Under the pieces are notes generated by a model. It was not told where the DNA came from and did no database searches. It saw nothing but the letters and a program-made list of their open reading frames with translations. This document shows, in pieces, positions 41,109-53,000 of a stretch of DNA of 64,000 bases (positions are counted from its first letter, which is position 1; every line of letters starts with the position of its first letter). The position numbers and the translations under genes were made by a program. The DNA is from Liolophura sinensis (lineage: Eukaryota; Mollusca; Polyplacophora; Chitonida; Chitonidae). Location of the stretch: the NCBI RefSeq assembly GCF_032854445.1, contig NC_088295.1, positions 42,023,385 to 42,087,384 on the forward strand. The letters are read 5' to 3'.

Positions 41109-42263
41109 TTATATAGCTGCGTGAAAATATACCGTGTTTTCAATCGACAAGACACCCAAACAAGCCACATTATGCCGACACCAGGATCGGGATGGTATTA
41201 TTTTTCCAAGGCAAATTTAGACACGTCTAAATTTTGTTACAGAATCGCAACAATATTTTAACTGAATATTTGTTGGTGTATCACAAATGCAGTGTGGGAT
41301 CAAGACGCATTTGCTTTCTAAGGCAGCGTAAGTTGCATTTTTGCATAGGTTGCATGAGAGTGGCGTTGTGGGGAGTGGGATGTGGGTTGGGGAGTTGTGG
41401 GTGATGTCTAGTTTGGATCATTGCACACTCCAAACTGGAAGTTGAATGCACAGCGGATGGACAAGCACAACCCCTATCCCCTCCCCCCCCCCGCCTATTG
41501 CCCAATTGTTGTGTTAATCATTCATAGCTTGAAGGGATTTTCAAGTTACCAAGCCCTGAGAAAACGGCTTATTGATGTTAAACACTGTTGGTTATTCAGG
41601 TTAACGCTATAACCATGCTCCTTTTGTACTTGGAACAAAATGCCTAATCAGGAAATTGTTATTCAGTTTGTAGCAGCCTGTCTCATCCACTTTCGTCCGG
41701 ATTCACTGCACTATTCACCCAAAGATGCACTTCCAATCATCCCCGAAACACCCTTTGGCGACGACAGGCGGGCTCAAGAAGATGGATTGCCTTTGAGTGG
41801 CTGGTTGACTGGCCAATCAAATGCTCTTGTAATTTTGGCTGCGTTCATGATGGCGCCAGGAAAGTTTCAACCGCCAGACTCGATCCACACACGAGAGAAA
41901 AGTGACTCTAAAACTGAATGCAGGAATTAAATTGCAACCCAGACGAAAGCTGTTTCCACGAATACAGAAAATTACTTAAACACCTTAAAACACTTCTTCA
42001 TTCGACAACCAGAAAATCGTATTGCCATTATTAAATCGGGCAAAATTGGTGTTCTGTATTATGACAAGAGGACAAGACAAAGAACTTCAGAAAACAAACC
42101 GACAATTTTAAAGTTGAACGGCGACGCTTTGTCGTGGCAGTTGTCATTGGTAAACTGTATCTCAGTATAATTGCATCTTTGGCCATCACAATGACTGACG
42201 ACTAGGCTTGTCACCAATTTGGCACTGTCTGCCAGCTCAATTTTTGGGAAAGCTTCGTAAATG

Positions 42264-42271
42264 TATATAAA
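42264..42271 (+). promoter_or_regulatory. TATA box (TATATAAA)
   Basis: About 31 bp upstream of an initiator-like CTATCGT (around 42290-42296). The sequence after it has no ATG up to a GTAAGA donor at 42378, which together look like a core promoter plus leader exon for the plus-strand gene whose first coding exon begins at 45272. Confidence 0.5.
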
Positions 42272-42294
42272 CCACAGGCCTCAACCGTCTATCG

Positions 42295-42377
42295 TATACT
42301 TTGTGACTGCAGCCGTTTTGTAGAGTTGACTGAAGTGCAAGACGGTGACAATTTCACTAAACCTCGAAAACCTCAAG
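42295..42377 (+). other. Proposed non-coding leader exon
   Basis: About 83 nt from the predicted start site to CTCAAG|GTAAGATG. It is ATG-free and well placed after the TATA box. The next good plus-strand acceptor followed by a start codon is CTCCAG|ATGG at 45272. Confidence 0.45.
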
Positions 42378-42427
42378 GTAAGATGAATTACATTTTGTTT
42401 AAATTGTGAGAAAGAGGATTGTTGTTT

Positions 42428-42492
42428 AATGCAATGCTCAAATATGTTTCACTTATACGATGGCGGTAAGTTTTATGGGTGGAGGTCGTACG
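42428..42492 (-). repeat. SINE family A fragment
   Basis: AATATGTTTCACTTATACGA and GGCGGTAAGTTTTATGG match the family body; the rest is lost. Confidence 0.55.
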
Positions 42493-44138
42493 CCATGCAT
42501 ATTTGTAGATTACAGACTACAAGTGGTTTGGAATGAATGTAAACGTCAGTGCAGTGCGCAAACATCAACCACTTATTGTCAGCAAACCCCACAGAAAATG
42601 TATGCGGGGCTATCTAGAATACAGAACCGGTATTTAACTCGACACTTTGAAGTCACTCTCCTCACCACTGGGCTGGGCTACACTGATGTATTTATATACA
42701 CCGTTTACCAGTGGCCTTTCCATCACGTTAGGAGTTAGTTAAAGCTCTAGAGACATAGTCGATGTAGCATCAATAAGTGATATTCGGAATGAATTATTAT
42801 GAGACCTCCTATTTCGCATAAACTGTCCCAGTATATTAAATTTATACACATATATACATTTATAATCAAAACGGGGCTCTGAGATCTAATGCACAATCCA
42901 AGACAAAAATAGATATATAGTTAACACCCGTTTTGAAAATGTGTGGATCTGATTGCAGTGACTTTTTGATTATTCCAAGTTTCGTAACGCTTACGCGATG
43001 CTTGCAATCATGAATACACGTGCCCTATTGCTCACAGCAATTAGTGTCAGAGCTGTTCTGTTTGTCTTGTTTATAATTGCCCTGCACGGTAATAAAAACA
43101 ACCCTTGGAACTAATCATTTATTGTTGACTGGGGCATTAACTTTGTGTTAATGCTTTGAATTTTTGTTGAATACTACGTCGATTTGATTTTAGTCAAGAA
43201 GGGAAAGCGAGCGCAGAGAGCGCCACATGTACTGTATAAAGAGTCTGGTGTCTTTAACCGAACACCACAAGCCTTTATTGAAAATTATGTGTTGTACATG
43301 TCTGCTATATTCTTAACGGTTTGTGCATGTTATTCGTTGCACGGAGACCAAGCTCGTGCGGCAGGTTGCACCGACTATTTCATGTTCTTCCATCAGTGTG
43401 GTGAGCTTATTTGTACGTCACACAAGTTCGCCAGTAACGTCTCAAAGATCAGTGGTTTATCTCGCGGGCATTCCGGTTTCCTCGACCCATAAAACTGGCT
43501 GACTTACACTAACTTGTTTGTCCAGGGGAGGTTTTCGCTTTGTGTCTGAACTCAATTTACGCTCAAAAGTATAGAAAAACAAGATACCGGTTGTAGTTGT
43601 GGATATACCGAGATGACTGCCACAAGGCGTCTATCTAGAATTTGTGGTCCTGTTGTAACGAGTTGACGGCTGTGTGTGGTGCATGCACGGCTTTGACAAT
43701 TGTTATGACTGTCCAATTTCTACTTAATTTAAGTAAAAAATCACTTTGGTGTTTTTTGTATGTCAGTGAATTTGAGTGTAGCTGAAGGACAAGACAGCAC
43801 CTGATTAAACATATTTCAGTCGAAAGCAGGGTTCTCAAGCTTTCTAAAAAGTATCATACTTTATTATTTTAATGAGATTTCACCAAATAACATGTAGAAC
43901 AAAATGACAATACTGCACAAATGACTTGTGTTAATCGAGGCTGCCATCTTGAGAATTTTATCCAGTCAAACACGTTGCTATCAGATTGCGCGGCCCACGC
44001 TGTGACATAGCCTTTACTCATTCACTCCATAAAGTGACATGATAACACTGAACTGCTTCATAAGAAATCATTTGAGATCGTTCACAACGCTTTATTTACG
44101 TGTAGCCGAAGGACAATTTCACACAGTGTTGTGGAACA

Positions 44139-44267
44139 GGGCCCACTTGCACGAAGCCCTCTTAACGTTAAGAGCACCTAACTTCTATGGCGACGTAATG
44201 ATACAGTGCTGGTTACCATGGTAGTTACTTGCTCTTAACGTTAAGAGGGCTTCGTGCAAGTGGGTCC
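44139..44267. mobile_element. MITE-like palindromic element
   Basis: Arms of about 37 bp, GGGCCCACTTGCACGAAGCC and GGCTTCGTGCAAGTGGGTCC, each contain CTCTTAACGTTAAGAG, itself a palindrome. The 55-bp centre also has a weak inverted pair. Similar 'cttgcacgaag...ttaacgttaaga' elements are, as I recall, common in marine invertebrate genomes. Confidence 0.75.
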
Positions 44268-45271
44268 AAGTCTGTATCATTTACGAACCACCACAGACTT
44301 AAAATCAGCTGATTTACGGTTGATTACCGATAAAAGTGCAAACCGTCCCTTAGGCTACAACCTAAACTGTATAAATGATATAGTAGGCCTACTTTATGAA
44401 TTGTTCCAGCAGTGGAGGAAATAACATTCCAGTATGTCCATTTTCCCAGAAAGTTATTTATCACTTAGTCCTTCATCGCCCAAGTTCACAACTTTGATCT
44501 GCCATAGACTACTGCTTAGACTATTATACGGGAAATACCTAGAGTAAATGTGACGTCACCTTGATGTTGATACTGGAGAAGCGTTGAAGCTGTGACTTTT
44601 ACTGGAATAAAAAAAAATCCGAAAGAATATTTAATGCCGGTTAAAGGTACTTTGAAGGGTAGTCTTTCGGTGCACATAAATATTAGCCAGGTGCTGTCTT
44701 TCACTTTAAAACACTGTTTTATTTTCACCTTGTGTAATTGCAACATGCTTCAAATCCGCACGTCTGCACATTGACAAAGGAACAACAGAATCCAGAGTTA
44801 GTGGTACCATTTCTCGAAATAAATGAGTTCAACATAGAGAGTAAAGCCAGAGCAGTGACAACAGTGTGACAGCTAGCACATGGCTCACGCACATGCTATA
44901 CCGGAGGTGCCATCATTGCTTAAGCAAAATTAGGTATGAAAAATTGCAGTCATGTTAATTGCAATTTTTGAAACGACACTAGACTAAAATTACTCAAATT
45001 GCTGAGTTGTTATCAGAACATAAAATCACCTTATAACAATGTGGACTAGTGGACCAGGCTTCGGGGGATGTTTAGTCCACCAGCAGAATCGTGGTTTGTA
45101 CACGAATGCAATATACAAGACTATAGCATAGGGAGTAAAACAAGAATAGGCCTATATACGACCACCTCGGTTGATACTTTTACATAGGCTAAGTTTATAG
45201 TTCTATTTCCGCGAACCCATGTTATTACATGTTATATTTTCCATGAGAGCCCCTTCATTTATCTGCTCCAG

Positions 45272-47878
45272 ATGGCTTGTGCACGGCGATCTCATGGCAT
45301 GGTGTTCATGACCATCATGCTAACCTGGGCGTTTACACTGGCAATTGTGGAGAGTTCCACCACAACTCGAGTAAGTCACACTAATTACATGCAAGTTTTG
45401 GAATTTTCCCTTAGCAGATAAACCATTTTCTGGTTTGTTTGAACAACTCTTGGATTGACTTCAGGAATTGTTTATATACTATGTATATCTATGCTTGAGG
45501 ATTTACGTCCAACTTAAATTTACAGTCATATGACGAAGAGTCATCATTAGGTGAGTGTACATAAATGTATATTGTGTCTCCTTGTGTCAATACGTCCATG
45601 CCGCTAATAAAGTGCAGCCGCCAATTAAAAAAAAAATGTCAAAGGCACCAGACATGACACCCCAACCAATCCTGTTTCCTTGCTCTAACCTTTTAGTGCT
45701 GAGCACCAAACGAGGCAGCAACAAGTACAATTTTTGTGTGTGAACGATCCAGGTTTGTTCCCAGGGTTCCCGACATCGAGGCGGACGCTCTAACCATTAG
45801 GCCACTAAACTTTCTGAATTGTTTACAAATGCATCGTCTTTGAAAATGAAAGGTGTTGTTACAATGACTTATTTCATAAAAAATCTTTTTGTTATTATGT
45901 ACATGTACATAGAAAAGGATTGATTGATTTACAGTATTAAACGCCGTGCTCATGACATAGTAAAGGATGCTGTCTAGTAATATTGTTCTCTTTGTTCAAA
46001 CCTTTGGTACATTGTGTTTATTTCCAATCACTACAATACTCGCTTCATTCAGATTATTCTGGTTAGCTGTAGGCCAGTGTTCTACATTCTATTGGTGGGA
46101 CATTATCCTGAGTGTAGAAAAGCGCCAACCAGGTAAATGTTATAGGGAAAACGCTAGGGAGAGATTTAAAGTATTGTTCTTTGTCGTTATGGAAGGGTTA
46201 GAGAAGGCCCAGTTTAATGATAAAGTTTTAGCGAAGATTTGAAGATTTGCACATTATAAAACGTATATAGAGATTCAGTATTAAAACAGTCAAATGTCTT
46301 ACTTTAGCGTGTCACCCGAAGATCATACATTTGCAAAGTATTCATTCCAATCTGTCATCGTTTGTTCGTTCAGATATTTGCACGTTTCCTTTTGAAAAGG
46401 ACTAGTAATATTGCCATATTGCTTCCCTCCCCAGGAATATTGCAAATCTCCCACATCAGCCAATCAGAAACAATTCTGTATCCCTTTAAGGTAACAATTG
46501 TAAAGTGGATTTTCCCATTGAAACTGGCTTGGTGGAATCGACCACACCATGCAATCCGTTATATAAGTAAAGGCTATGTACAATTGTTATTCTCCAATTT
46601 CATCATTTATGCCTATTTACAGGAACCTCTGGGTTTGGAGGGTATGCCGGATCTGGTAGATAATAATGCAGAGGCTCTGGTTAGTGGAGCTGTAACAACA
46701 TCAGCTCCGGACGACCACGAAATCAACTGTCATTTTGTTCTACACAAGGTATGCATGTATAAAAAAGAAATCGATCGGTTTATAATAAAAGATGATGCTA
46801 ATTGAACTCCACCTATCTTCCATTCATGAAATTAGTAAATACAATATGAATGAAATCAGTCATATGAATGATCAACAGTGAATTAGGATCTGTTGGTAAA
46901 ATATGCATTGTATCATTCACAAATTGGTGAGTGAAAAGACTCAGAGATCGAGGGGTAAGAGAGCATTAACGGTTCCAGTCTTTATCTTATCCACAGTACA
47001 CCAAATGATGATAAAAGTGTTAGAATCTTCTTGAATCTGTTCCAGCGATCCAATATTGGCGGAAGGTGCATGAGCCTGGGATATCAGGGGATCAAAACCT
47101 GTGTCGCCAGCATCATATACCTGGATGCCGGCAATGCTGACTGCATGAACCTGGACCAGTAATGTGGCAATGTGGACGGCATGAACCATATATAGGGCAA
47201 TGTTGACGACGCAAACCTGCAATGCGGCAATACAAACTGCTTAAACTATAGAATGTGACAATGTTGGGTGTGTTTTAAAAATCCGTAATATGACAAACTG
47301 AATGTGGATAATAAACGGGTAGGCCATGTTAATAGGGTATAAAATGAGATCTATGAACGCAGTATAATGCGACAACAAGGAAAAACCTGTTATAAGGCAT
47401 GATGAAGGCTTAAGTATTTCGTTGGATTTAATGGTCTTGGATACTGATGAATTGTCTGTCGAGTAATGTATATATTTTGTGAAACTCCAGATCTTTCATA
47501 TTCATGTGCTCTGCTTTTGAGGTACATTTTCCCCAAGCTCGCAAACAGTCGCTGGTACGTACACCAACGCACAAGATTGTTTGTAGTAAAGTTTGAAAGC
47601 ATATATGTTTACACTAGACTGTAGTCTCGATGTTTACTGCTTTGGTTTAATATGGCAGTGTTTAAGCAGTTTTTGTAGCTTACACATGACGCTCTGTACT
47701 AAAGTGGCACATACACATGCATTTAATAGATCAGACCTACTGATATGTTATAAGCATCTGTATCAAACTGACTTATCAGCATTTTCCAAGGGCTTAAAAG
47801 AACTAGTCTGCATGATAATTTACTTCAACCATATTCTTCTTCAAGCCGAAATACAAGAATTTGCCAAAAGAGCTGTAG
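45272..47878 (+). CDS. Proposed small secreted protein, five coding exons, unknown function
   Basis: Exons 45272-45370, 45526-45550, 46435-46490, 46623-46748 and 47846-47878 join in phases 0, 1, 0 and 0 with GT-AG borders, giving 339 nt and 112 residues. The ATG is the first codon after a CAG acceptor. Residues 1-29 form a typical signal peptide: Arg-Arg near the start, hydrophobic core MVFMTIMLTWAFTLAIV, small residues after. The mature part is about 84 residues, acidic, with one Cys (INCHFVLHK). I recognise no domain. The first four exons fit well. The last (11 codons ending TAG at 47876-47878) is weaker, since only its acceptor and phase support it. Exon 2 ends in phase 1 and could also splice to phase-1 exons of the lectin gene downstream. 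Confidence 0.5.
45636..45811 (-). repeat. tRNA-derived repeat family B, copy 2
   Basis: Shares CACCAGACATGACACCCCA, CCTGTTTCCTTGCTCTAACC and GCAACAAGTACAATTTTTG with 18071-18245. On the minus strand its end is tRNA-like: GTGGCCTAATGGTTAGAGCG (A-box), an anticodon-like loop, then a weak B-box. It lies in an intron of the proposed secreted-peptide gene. Confidence 0.7.
46950..47240. repeat. Degenerate tandem repeat
   Basis: The phrases GGCAATG(T/C)(T/G)GAC, GCATGAACC and GCAAACC recur at roughly 30-40 bp intervals between about 47110 and 47240. Divergence is high and the unit is uncertain. Confidence 0.4.
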
Positions 47879-48554
47879 AAATCTACAATACGGCGCAAAC
47901 GATACCTCTGGCAGGCCTTTATATAATTTTATTGGGAACCCTTCACGCATAAAGTAATTTGGCAATCCATATTTTTCCTTCGTGCCTTTGGGATAACGTT
48001 TCGTGAACATATTGACAAAAACTATTACTTATGCACTGGAAGAGAACAATGGTCAGTCCAGCTTGGACCCGAGTCACCATTACGCGGGAAGAGGTATGCA
48101 TTCATTTAATTAAGTGATTGAATGATTATGGTGTGAACATGGAGTATATGGGGATTTTTTCCTCTCAGTCTTGGATCGAACTCCGACGCTGAAGTTTCCA
48201 CTCAAGTCTACAACCGCCAGTAGAATTATTCTCACAAATTTTGTCATAATCTTTATAGACTAATAATCCTCCAAGGACAAACGTTTCTTTGGTTATTTTG
48301 GAGCTTTAATGTGCTCTAGCTCTTTCCGCGTTCTTGGGTGTCATTCGATGGGGTTTTAGGTTAATTCAGTTTATGTTTGTGTCTACATACTTAAAATAGT
48401 TTCGTAGTTTGTGGTTATTAAATATGCATTATATAGAGGCTTTTCAGGGCTGTGCAGATGTTGTGAAATAATAAATATTGTGATGTAAACATTACATATA
48501 CTCTCTGTCGTATTTTATCTATAGGCCCTACAGTATAGGCCTCCGTATTTTCAT

Positions 48555-48800
48555 CATGTTTCTTCCTGTGTATTGAAGAAAGCATGGATAATGTACGATT
48601 TTGATCGTATTTCTTCCGGTATATTGATGAAGCAAGGATAATGTACAGTTTTGATCATGTTTCTTCCGGTACACTGATGAAGCATGGATAACGTACAGTT
48701 TTGATCATGTTTCTTCCAGTACTCATGAAAGCATGGATAATGCAAGATTTTGATCACGTTTCTTCCAGTATACTGATGAAAGCATGGATAATGTATCACT
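48555..48800. repeat. Tandem repeat, about 50 bp x 5
   Basis: The unit contains CATGTTTCTTCCGGTA, CTGATGAAGCATGGATAA and GTACAGTTTTGAT. Copies differ by a few substitutions and 1-2 bp indels. Confidence 0.85.
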
Positions 48801-48821
48801 GAACAGTCGGAAAATTGAAAT

Positions 48822-49040
48822 TTTATTTATTTGAAGATTTATTTCATTGTTGCATGCTTAACGCCAGACTCAAGAATTTTTCACTCTTGTGATGGTGGAG
48901 GGAAGTGGCGTGCCCAGGATAAACTGACGATCTTCAATGGCAAGGTTATTGTCACCAAGGTCCTACGAGCACTAAAGACCGGGAATCAACAAATTTCAAA
49001 GCCGTGTTTAAATCCCGCACTTTGTGTGCTCTAGCGATTG
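48822..49040 (-). repeat. Diverged SINE family A copy
   Basis: TTATTTGAAGATTTATTTCA, CTTAACGCCAGACTCAAG and TTTTTCACTC recall the tail and body; the head region is barely recognisable. Confidence 0.4.
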
Positions 49041-50025
49041 GAGGTAAAACTGAAATGTTGGCTTAACTGTCAGGAGCCGTATGGGTTGGAAGTGGGTTTC
49101 CTGGGTATTACAGAATATCCTTATATTCTTACAGTCTTATGGTCATTCAAGAACACAAAGTCTTTATACGCCTTATGGATTTGAGGCTATAATGATTCAA
49201 GTTTTGAAGTTGGCTATGCGCAGTCATAAAATATAAATACATTATATTATCTATTCACGTCTTCTAAGTAATTAAAAGCTCATTAGTGTCAATCCAGTTG
49301 ACTGTTAAATAGATATTGGACTTATCTTGGAGGCAAAACAATGCACAGGACAAAAGTATAAATGAGTCAAACTCACGGTGTTTCAAGATTAGGAATACCT
49401 ATAACTGCTGCACCTATAACCAGGTCTTCATCGGCAACATTTTAGTTCTTGCTGAAAAGTCGTCACTTCTGCAGATCCCACAAAAGCATTCGGCGTACAC
49501 AAGAAAGGTAAAGCAGTTATCTGTTTATCTAAATACACTCTAGCTGAAATTCAAATTATTTTTCTTTCTTTTTTCCCTCAAGTTGAATATCTCTATTGAT
49601 TGTTTTGGTGTCACCGGTATACATAATACAGTACCAAAAACGCACAAAGCCTTATTCACTCTAACCAAGCACAAAGATTAACATCACATTCGCTGATTAA
49701 TGAGTTGCTGGAATTTATAACTTGTTCCAACAGTTTGGCATGTAAGTCATTTGCATAGGTGTATGTACGTCTTGATAAAGAACAACTGACAGGATAAATT
49801 GATTCAAAAACATACCGATAAACATAGATTCTCTCTGCTGGTCACCAAGGAAAAGCTCAAAGAATTTTTTTGCGCTTACGTTGCACGTATAAGGCGAGGA
49901 CGACATCAAAACTACTTGCGCTGTACGAATATCGTTGGCTTTTTCCACTGACTTTCGAGAACATAGATATAGTGGCATTGGCGTATTGTGATTTTCTAAT
50001 CAATTCATCTAACATTGCAGCTGAC

Positions 50026-53000
50026 ATGAAGTCATCATTATTGTGGACTGCAGTGGTGTGTGTGCTTCCTGTACTAGTTGTTTTACAGAGAAGTAAGTTA
50101 ACTATAATGGGGAAACCTTACTCTATATGTTCAAATTTGCAAACTGGTAACGTACGTAGTGCTGATTTATTAATTTATTTATTTGATTGGTGTTTTACGC
50201 CGTACTCAAGAATATTTCACTTATACGACGGCGGCCAGCATTATGGTGGGAGGAAACCGGGCAGGGCCCGGGGGAAACCCACGACCATCCGCAGGTTGCT
50301 GGCAGACCTTCCCACGTACGGCCGGAGAGGAAGCCAGCATGGACTTGAACTCACAGCGACCGCATTGGTAAGAGGCTTCTGGGTCATTACGCTGCGCTAG
50401 CGCGCTAACCGACTGAGCCACGGAGGCCCCCTGATTTATTAATAACAAGAGACAAATGGTAAATCCGGCATTACCCGGGAAAAGAACCACTTAAACATGC
50501 TCAGATGATAAAGGTCGTGTTTTCAAGGTCGTGTGTTCGAGTTCATCTCCGGCTGTCACGGCTGTTATTAGATACCTGGGAAGGACATTGATTAGCCCCC
50601 CATTCATGCCGGCATTGTCATTTGATTCTTGATTAATTTTAGAACAGGGCATTGTCAATTGCTTGGTATATAGATCGTGACATTATCGGTTGCTTGGTAC
50701 TAATATTGTCAGTTGTTTGGAGTACAGATCAGGACATTGCCAGTTGCTAAGCCTTGTATCTCGGTGTTCCACATGTTTCCAACCATTTTCCGTGGACTAC
50801 CACGTCTTTTCAATCAGTTCCCGTGGACTCTACCACGTACTGTCAACAAGTTACCGTGTGTTTCCCTCACCTGCTTCCAACCAGTTCATGTGGTCTCAAC
50901 GACGTATTTTTCCCAACAGTTTAAAGGGCATGTCCATAAGATTCCTTTTTTATTCCTTTGTACCTTACACAAAGGAGCAAAAATATATCGTGCTGAAAAT
51001 TTGAACGGAACAGCTAGTTACGATTATTAACATCCTAAAACACTAATATGATAAAGAAGTAACTAACAAGCTAAGCAACTAAAGAATGAAAAAATAATCG
51101 ATCGATGGTCTAATCTTGCAGGGCTGTGTCCCGTTACTTGGGAGCGATATATCGAGTACTGCTACAAGGTCTTACTTAACGTATCCGATGTGGATTCCTA
51201 CGAGAAAGCTAGAGAGCGCTGCAAACAAGAAGAGCCAGATGCCGAGCTGTCTTTGGTAATGGACTCTGTTGTCCACTACCACTTGGTCAATCTGCTGAAG
51301 AAACACGGGGCCAGTAGCACTATGCTTGGGCTGAACGACATAGAGTTCCCGGATTACCACCTTTGGCACGACAGAAGCCTTCTGAACTTTTCCAAGTGGG
51401 ATGACGACATTGCAGATCCTATCGAAAGTATATATACCTGTAATGCTTTGCCTTATTCTCTTCTCATCTCGTAAGCAGGCGACTCTCGTGCAACCCAGTC
51501 GGTTCATGCCCTACACTTTTAACTTCGCAATCTTTCTGCACTTCCTGGGTTGGTTTTAATTGCTGGATTGGTAGTTGCTACATTTTTGTTCCCTGGCTTG
51601 CCATTTGCTATTTTGATATTTACTGGCTTGATATTTGCTGGCTTGGTGCTTCCTGTTTTTGTGGAGATCGTGTCCTGTCCGAGGGATTGAAATAATATAG
51701 GAGAATAAAGTACATAGACTATAATCAGAGGAGTGATAGCAGTGTGATAGTTTACAAATGGTCACACATAACTGGTGAATTCCGGCCTCTTATCAATTTA
51801 TCTCCGTCAGGGTTCTAGTCTAACTGTTTAAGGAAAAGCTTAAATACATGTAATAGCAAATTACATGCCTTCTAGGACCATTGCTCCGGCATAGTTATGC
51901 CAAAAAATGTATAAATGTCAGATGTAATATAATATCTTTCAATGGCAAGTGTATACGAGGTAGGGAGTAGGGAATTTGTACATTCCCCCGCTCTCATAGT
52001 TTGTAGGGCCTTGGCTGGAATAAGCGGTTGACCACACTCCTATGGTCATTCGCGCTGTTTAATGTTCATTTAAGACCACATGTCTTCCACCAATATGTTG
52101 TGCACATCTGTGATCTTTGCGTCACACATGCACGGGAAAGTTTGTCAGTAACTTGACAAAGCTTGGTGGATTACAAATTGTGGATTGTGAATAGCAAGTG
52201 TTTTGGTGTTTCGTGTCGTGGTACTTCCTAGTTTGGTACTTCCTGGCTTGGTGCTTCCTACGTAGTTACTTCTTCGCTTGGTCCTTGATTCTTTGATTCG
52301 TACTTCCTTCTTTGGTACTTCCTTGGTACTAGCTTTCTTAGTGCTTCCTTAAAAGGTACTTCCTGGCCTTGTGCTTTCTGGCTTGGTGTTGCCAGGCTTG
52401 GTAATTCCTTGCTTGGTGCTTCTTGGGAAGATACCAAATATGTACACACATACCTAATGACTGCTTGTGGTCATATTACTGAAAAATCGTTAACAACGAT
52501 GTAAAACCCCAAGCATACATACATATATGCATTAGTACATATTGGCTTGGTACATTTTCGTTCGGTACTTCCTACATTGATGCTTTCGTAGCTTGATGCT
52601 TTCTGGATTGGTGCTACCTGGCTTGGCGCATCCTTACTTGGTGTTTCCTGGTTTGGCGTTTCCTGGTTTTGGTGTTTTCTGGTTGGTGCTTCCTGGCTTG
52701 GCGCATCCTTACTTGGTGTTTCCTGGTTTGGCGTTTCCTGGTTTTGGTGTTTTCTGGATTGGTGCTTCCTGGCTTGGCGCATCCTTACTTGGTGTTCCCT
52801 GGCTTGGCGTTTCCTGGTTTTGGTGTTTTCTTGAACTCACACAGTGGTGAGAGGCTCCGGAGTCATTGTGCTGCACTAGTGCGTTAATCACTCGATCACG
52901 CAGGACCCTTTTGCTTTGTGCCTCCGCTTTTGTTTCTTCCTGGCTTGGTAGTTCTTAACTTAGTGCTTCGTTGCCTGTTCCTTCCAACCGTGGTGCTTGC

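Larger units (their letters stand above)
37905..42263. other. Intergenic region upstream of the RING gene
   Basis: Contains the 532-bp foldback element, a MITE copy, hairpins at 40035 and 41075 and a SINE tail at 40667. Candidate open frames (39241-39510, inside the foldback; 41640-41930) lack recognisable features. The 5' UTR exon of the RING gene should lie here but could not be placed. Confidence 0.5.
42378..45271. other. Proposed first intron of the small secreted-peptide gene
   Basis: Holds a short SINE fragment (42428-42492), a 129-bp palindromic element (44139-44267) and unremarkable AT-rich DNA. The open frame at 43184-43492 has no recognisable feature. Confidence 0.4.
47879..50025. 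other. Interval before the lectin gene
   Basis: Holds a 50-bp tandem repeat (48555-48800), a decayed SINE and two weak exon candidates on the plus strand. One ends in GGAAGAG|GTATGC at 48093. The other is a 33-nt exon at 49475-49507, between CTTCTGCAG and GTAAAGC, with phase compatible with the lectin exon at 50021. These could be 5' exons of the lectin gene, giving it a cytoplasmic N-terminus, but the evidence is thin. Confidence 0.35.

Noticed and set aside
41640-41930. 96-residue plus-strand frame
   Set aside because: No domain, no splice context and no promoter; composition like the surroundings.
48555-48800. CRISPR-like array
   Set aside because: The repeats are contiguous tandem units without unique spacers, in a eukaryotic genome.
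52471-52891. Repetitive Pro/Gln/Thr-rich protein (minus) or Leu/Pro/Gly-rich protein (plus)
   Set aside because: The frames come from a 15-bp-unit minisatellite inside an intron, in which all frames lacking stops stay open.
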